In this document: one piece after another, positions 5,277 to 7,424 of the stretch
Numbering within the stretch: position 1 is the first letter of the stretch
Layout of the letters: each line of letters begins with the position of its first letter
Assembly: GCA_009774055.1 (NCBI GenBank)
Contig: VSNB01000158.1
Span: 1-7,424, forward strand
DNA from: Clostridiales bacterium
GTDB lineage: Bacteria > Bacillota > Clostridia > Oscillospirales > Oscillospiraceae
DNA: 7,424 nt
Reading direction: 5' to 3'
The notes under the pieces: model-generated
Seen by the model: the letters and a program-made list of their open reading frames with translations, nothing else
What the model was told of the DNA's origin: nothing
Databases searched by the model: none
Program-made: the position numbers and the translations under genes

Positions 5277-5304
5277 ATTATAACCGTTCGCCTCAAAATG
5301 TCAA
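5277..5304 (-). promoter_or_regulatory. Sigma-A promoter of the T-box leader
   Basis: Perfect TTGACA (5304-5299) and perfect TATAAT (5282-5277) on the minus strand, 16 bases apart. It starts nine bases beyond the stop codon of the methylglyoxal synthase-like gene and would place the transcript start near 5270, just at the foot of T-box stem I. Confidence 0.88.
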
Positions 5305-5312
5305 TAGAAAAC

Positions 5313-5729
5313 CTACTGCCGGTTATATTTCTGCTTCGGATTCACAATATTCCGCCAATCCAGATCCCCCCGGTCCATGCCAAGCACCAGCATTTCCGCC
5401 GTGGCCACGTTGGACGCAAAGGGAATATTGTTCTGGTCGCACAGCCGGGAAATGTACAGAAGCTCCTTCTCCATGGACGAATCGTTGGGGTCCACGAAGA
5501 ATAACACCATGTCCATCTCATTATACGCGATCCGCGCCCCGATCTGCTGGCTTCCTCCGTGCTGGCAGGTCAGAAAGCGGTGCACGTGAAGGCCGGTGGC
5601 CTCCATAACCATCTGCCCCGTGGTACTGGTGGCGCAGAGGTTGTGCTGAGACAGGATTCCTGCGTAGGCCGTACAGAATTGAACCATCAGGTCCTTTTTA
5701 TTGTCATGGGACATCAGAGCGATATACAT
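5313..5729 (-). CDS. mgsA: Methylglyoxal synthase-like protein, catalytic Asp replaced
   Basis: Methylglyoxal synthase turns dihydroxyacetone phosphate into methylglyoxal and phosphate, a glycolytic bypass. This 138-residue protein has the MGS fold: IALMSHDNKK (3-12, with the His, Asp and Lys matching E. coli H19, D20, K23), ATSTTG (33-38, phosphate loop), GGSQQIGA (58-65), DMVLFFVDP (73-81, Asp80 matching D91) and NIPFASNVATAE (101-112). In an ungapped alignment the catalytic Asp71 of E. coli is Ser60, the SGP before it is TCQ, and the H98-D-P-D101 stretch is replaced by SSMEKE. Activity is therefore doubtful; it may be a divergent paralogue or sensor. AAGGAAGG lies about 10 bases before the start. 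It follows the MinD-like gene after 92 bases; mgsA next to min genes is a known arrangement in Firmicutes. Confidence 0.85.
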   Translation of the reverse strand: MYIALMSHDNKKDLMVQFCTAYAGILSQHNLCATSTTGQMVMEATGLHVHRFLTCQHGGSQQIGARIAYNEMDMVLFFVDPNDSSMEKELLYISRLCDQNNIPFASNVATAEMLVLGMDRGDLDWRNIVNPKQKYNRQ

Positions 5730-5821
5730 GGGAGTATCCCTTCCTTTCTCCGCTGGATTGTGTGTAGTTACGGCCTTAAAAGTACAGGCAGTATTGCAAT
5801 GTCGAATCTATACGGAACGTA

Positions 5822-6565
5822 TCACCGTATCCGCATCAGTGCCACCCGCCGCCCGTCGATTCTTTTTGCAATGTTCCGATAGGCGCTGGCGGCGCAGTTG
5901 TTGTTGGTACTCAGCAGGGGCACGCCCCTTCCCGCATACAGCGGCATCGTCTCATCCTCCGGAATCACCCCCAGCAGGGGCAGTCCCGCGCTGTCAATGG
6001 CGTCGTCAATGGTCTGGTGGAGGGATTTCAGCAGCTTTCTCCTGCATCGGTTCACCACCAGGTGCACCTGGCCGCGCCCCAGGCATCCCAGCTCCATTAC
6101 GGTTCGCTGGGCGTCCCGCAGGCTGCTGGCCTCGGTGGTAGTGACCACCACCGCCCGGTCCGCTCCCGTCAGGGCCAGCTGGAATCCGGCTCCCAGTCCC
6201 GCCGGCGCGTCCACCAGGCAGTATTCGAATTTTTCCTTAATTTCCGGAAACAGCTTCCGGAACACTTCCCGGTCGATGTCCACGGCGCCCAATCTCGCTG
6301 GTGCGGTCAGCAGAAAGAGGTTTTTCTGCCCCGGATGCCGCGCTGCCGCATCCTCCAGAGAGCACCGTTCCGTCATGACGTCGGTAAAATCCATCATCGC
6401 CCGGTCGGTCATGGCCAGGGCGATGTCCAGGTTCCTCAGCCCCACATCGCAGTCCAGACATAGGGTAGGATGTCCCATCTGGGCCAGAGCCATGCCCACG
6501 TTGGCGGTAAAGGATGTTTTCCCCGTGCCGCCCTTGCCGGACACCACGGCGATGACTTGGCCCAT
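5822..6565 (-). CDS. minD: MinD-family ATPase without membrane-targeting tail
   Basis: MinD is a membrane-cycling ATPase that places the division septum together with MinC. This 247-residue protein has the deviant Walker A KGGTGKT (11-17), LDCDVGLRNLD (37-47), Walker B YCLVDAPAG (115-123), TTTEASSLRDA (142-152), LVVNR (169-173), LLGVIPED (197-204) and AYRNIAKRI (228-236). These favour MinD over ParA/Soj. The family usually runs to 260-270 residues and ends in an amphipathic membrane helix. Here the chain stops at GRRVALMRIR, so that helix is missing or replaced by a short basic tail. I chose the ATG at 6565, with AAGGAG six bases upstream; the in-frame extension to 6664 crosses a repeat. No minC or minE is visible. 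Downstream lies the mgsA-like gene, upstream rsmG. Confidence 0.88.
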   Translation of the reverse strand: MGQVIAVVSGKGGTGKTSFTANVGMALAQMGHPTLCLDCDVGLRNLDIALAMTDRAMMDFTDVMTERCSLEDAAARHPGQKNLFLLTAPARLGAVDIDREVFRKLFPEIKEKFEYCLVDAPAGLGAGFQLALTGADRAVVVTTTEASSLRDAQRTVMELGCLGRGQVHLVVNRCRRKLLKSLHQTIDDAIDSAGLPLLGVIPEDETMPLYAGRGVPLLSTNNNCAASAYRNIAKRIDGRRVALMRIR

Positions 6566-6568
6566 GGC

Positions 6569-6580
6569 AATCTCCTTCTT
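6569..6580 (-). promoter_or_regulatory. Ribosome binding site deciding the minD start
   Basis: GAAAAGAAGGAG followed by ATTGCC and ATG on the minus strand. This well-spaced site sets the start at 6565 and argues against a longer N-terminus (to 6664) of low-complexity, repeat-derived residues. Confidence 0.7.
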
Positions 6581-6605
6581 TTCCTCCCCGCCGCCGGCAG
6601 GGGGG

Positions 6606-6646
6606 GAAACCTTCGTTTCGAGGGGCTCCGGGCTTCCGCGCCCGGG
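6606..6646 (-). repeat. Partial copy of the hairpin repeat between rsmG and minD
   Basis: The CCGGGC/GCCCGG hairpin with a TTCCGC loop (6628-6645) matches the one at 4382-4401 almost base for base, and the sequence on its low-coordinate side (TCGA, then GAA...GTTTC) resembles the CCGATTCGAGAA part of the same repeat. Only this portion is present, filling most of the 95-base gap between the two genes. Confidence 0.6.
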
Positions 6647-6660
6647 CCTCCTCCGCCTTT

Positions 6661-7356
6661 TCACAGCGGCTGCTTCTTAATCAGTGCAAATCTTCTGGGA
6701 TATTTTCCCGGCGTGGCCTTGACCTTCTCCACGCAGACCACCCGGTGGACCACGTCGGTGGTGGGGATGGTGTAATCCTTCACCCACTCCACCCGGCCGC
6801 CCAGGACCTCCGCTGCGTGTCCGGCCTCCTGGATCTCCTCGTCGGAATTTGCCGACTTCATCGCCAGCATTTTTCCGCCAACCCTCACCAGGGGCAGGCA
6901 CAGCTCGCACAGTACCGGCAGAGCTGCTACGGCCCTGCTCACCGCGAAGTCGAACGCTTCCCGCCGCGCCCCGGCGAATTCCTCCGCCCGCTGGTGTATG
7001 CACTCCACGTTCTTCAGCCCCAGCTTTCCGCAGGCTTCCCGCAGGAAGTCCACCCGCTTGCCCAGGCTGTCCAGCAGCGTCACCTGCAGCCCCGGCCTCG
7101 CAATGGCTGTCGGGACCCCGGGAAACCCCGCGCCGCAGCCCACGTCCACCAGCCGCCCCGCCTCCAGTCCGGCCAGCGCCGCCAGCTCCAGGCTGTCCAG
7201 CAGATGCAGGGCCGCTACGTCCTTGGGCTCCGTAATGGCGGTCAGGTTCATTACCTGGTTCCGCTCCAGTACCAGCTCGGCGAAGCCCGCCAGCCTGGGG
7301 ATGAGGCCGATCCCCATCCCCAGCTCCGGCAGTCCCTGTTCCAGCGTCTGCCTCAT
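6661..7356 (-). CDS. rsmG: 16S rRNA (guanine-N7) methyltransferase RsmG (GidB)
   Basis: Methylates N7 of G527 (E. coli numbering) in 16S rRNA using S-adenosylmethionine. At 231 residues it fits the family. Visible signatures: NQVMNLTAI (33-41), the SAM-binding loop LVDVGCGAGFPG (69-80), the acidic end of the next strand VTLLDS (92-97), VSRAVA (139-144), GGKMLAMK (160-167) and the C-terminal TPGKYPRR (215-222). Its ATG overlaps the stop of the upstream mscL as ATGA, suggesting translational coupling. In many Firmicutes rsmG stands beside parA/parB. Here a MinD-type ATPase follows instead. Confidence 0.95.
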   Translation of the reverse strand: MRQTLEQGLPELGMGIGLIPRLAGFAELVLERNQVMNLTAITEPKDVAALHLLDSLELAALAGLEAGRLVDVGCGAGFPGVPTAIARPGLQVTLLDSLGKRVDFLREACGKLGLKNVECIHQRAEEFAGARREAFDFAVSRAVAALPVLCELCLPLVRVGGKMLAMKSANSDEEIQEAGHAAEVLGGRVEWVKDYTIPTTDVVHRVVCVEKVKATPGKYPRRFALIKKQPL

Positions 7357-7424
7357 TTCCGCTGTTCCCTCAGCAGGTCCCGGATTTCCGTCAGCAGCTT
7401 CTCCTCCTGGGAGGGCGCCGGCGG
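7353..7424 (-). CDS. mscL: Large-conductance mechanosensitive channel, C-terminal end (partial)
   Basis: Only the last 23 codons are in the window. They read PPAPSQEEKLLTEIRDLL then REQRK and a TGA. This matches the cytoplasmic C-terminal helix of MscL, which in E. coli contains KEEVLLTEIRDLLKEQ. MscL forms a pentameric inner-membrane channel that opens under osmotic downshock. The transmembrane part lies beyond the window edge. The stop overlaps the rsmG start (ATGA). Confidence 0.8.
   Translation of the reverse strand, partial: PPAPSQEEKLLTEIRDLLREQRK

Noticed and set aside
4843..5283. Open frames on both strands across the hairpin cluster and T-box
   Set aside because: They are made of Arg/Pro/Gly-rich repeat and riboswitch sequence, and the T-box structure explains the region better.
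6566..6664. N-terminal extension of the MinD-family protein by 33 residues
   Set aside because: It crosses the GC-rich repeat, reads as low complexity, and a well-placed AAGGAG supports the ATG at 6565.

Overview
The window looks like chromosome of a gut-type Clostridia, most likely Oscillospiraceae (Clostridium cluster IV, the Flavonifractor/Oscillibacter/Faecalibacterium neighbourhood). This rests on the AspRS subtype, a tRNA-sensing T-box leader, a sigma-A promoter, strong AGGAG-type ribosome sites, GC-rich genes and gene-free stretches packed with hairpin repeats. The genus is inferred, not shown. Every gene I accept lies on the minus strand, so transcription runs from high to low coordinates.

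In the order of transcription: the last 23 codons of mscL (7424-7353) overlap the start of rsmG by an ATGA. A 95-base gap holding a piece of a GC-rich hairpin repeat follows, then a MinD-family ATPase (6565-5822) with no C-terminal membrane-targeting tail, then a methylglyoxal synthase-like gene (5729-5313) whose catalytic aspartate is replaced by serine.

Just after that gene is a clear promoter (5304-5277) and a complete T-box riboswitch with its terminator (about 5270-4999). Its specifier candidate GAC and its UGGC bulge both point to tRNA-Asp rather than tRNA-His. About 680 bases without genes then separate it from hisS. That stretch holds a ring of inverted hairpin repeats around a roughly 300-base block (4504-4799) whose ends pair and which looks like a structured RNA I cannot name. 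Then come hisS (4315-2966), a GNAT acetyltransferase remnant with an internal deletion (2933-2646), an unknown membrane-anchored protein (2609-2115) and aspS (2056-278). The operon logic is therefore: uncharged tRNA-Asp opens the T-box, giving read-through into hisS, two accessory genes and aspS.

The 277 bases after aspS are the most unusual part. They are an inverted copy of the repeat just upstream of hisS, and into each of its two hairpins a two-hairpin module has been inserted. The two modules are inverted copies of one another. Their stem sequences differ, but base pairing is preserved. This is the best candidate here for an undescribed small mobile or RNA-structured element.
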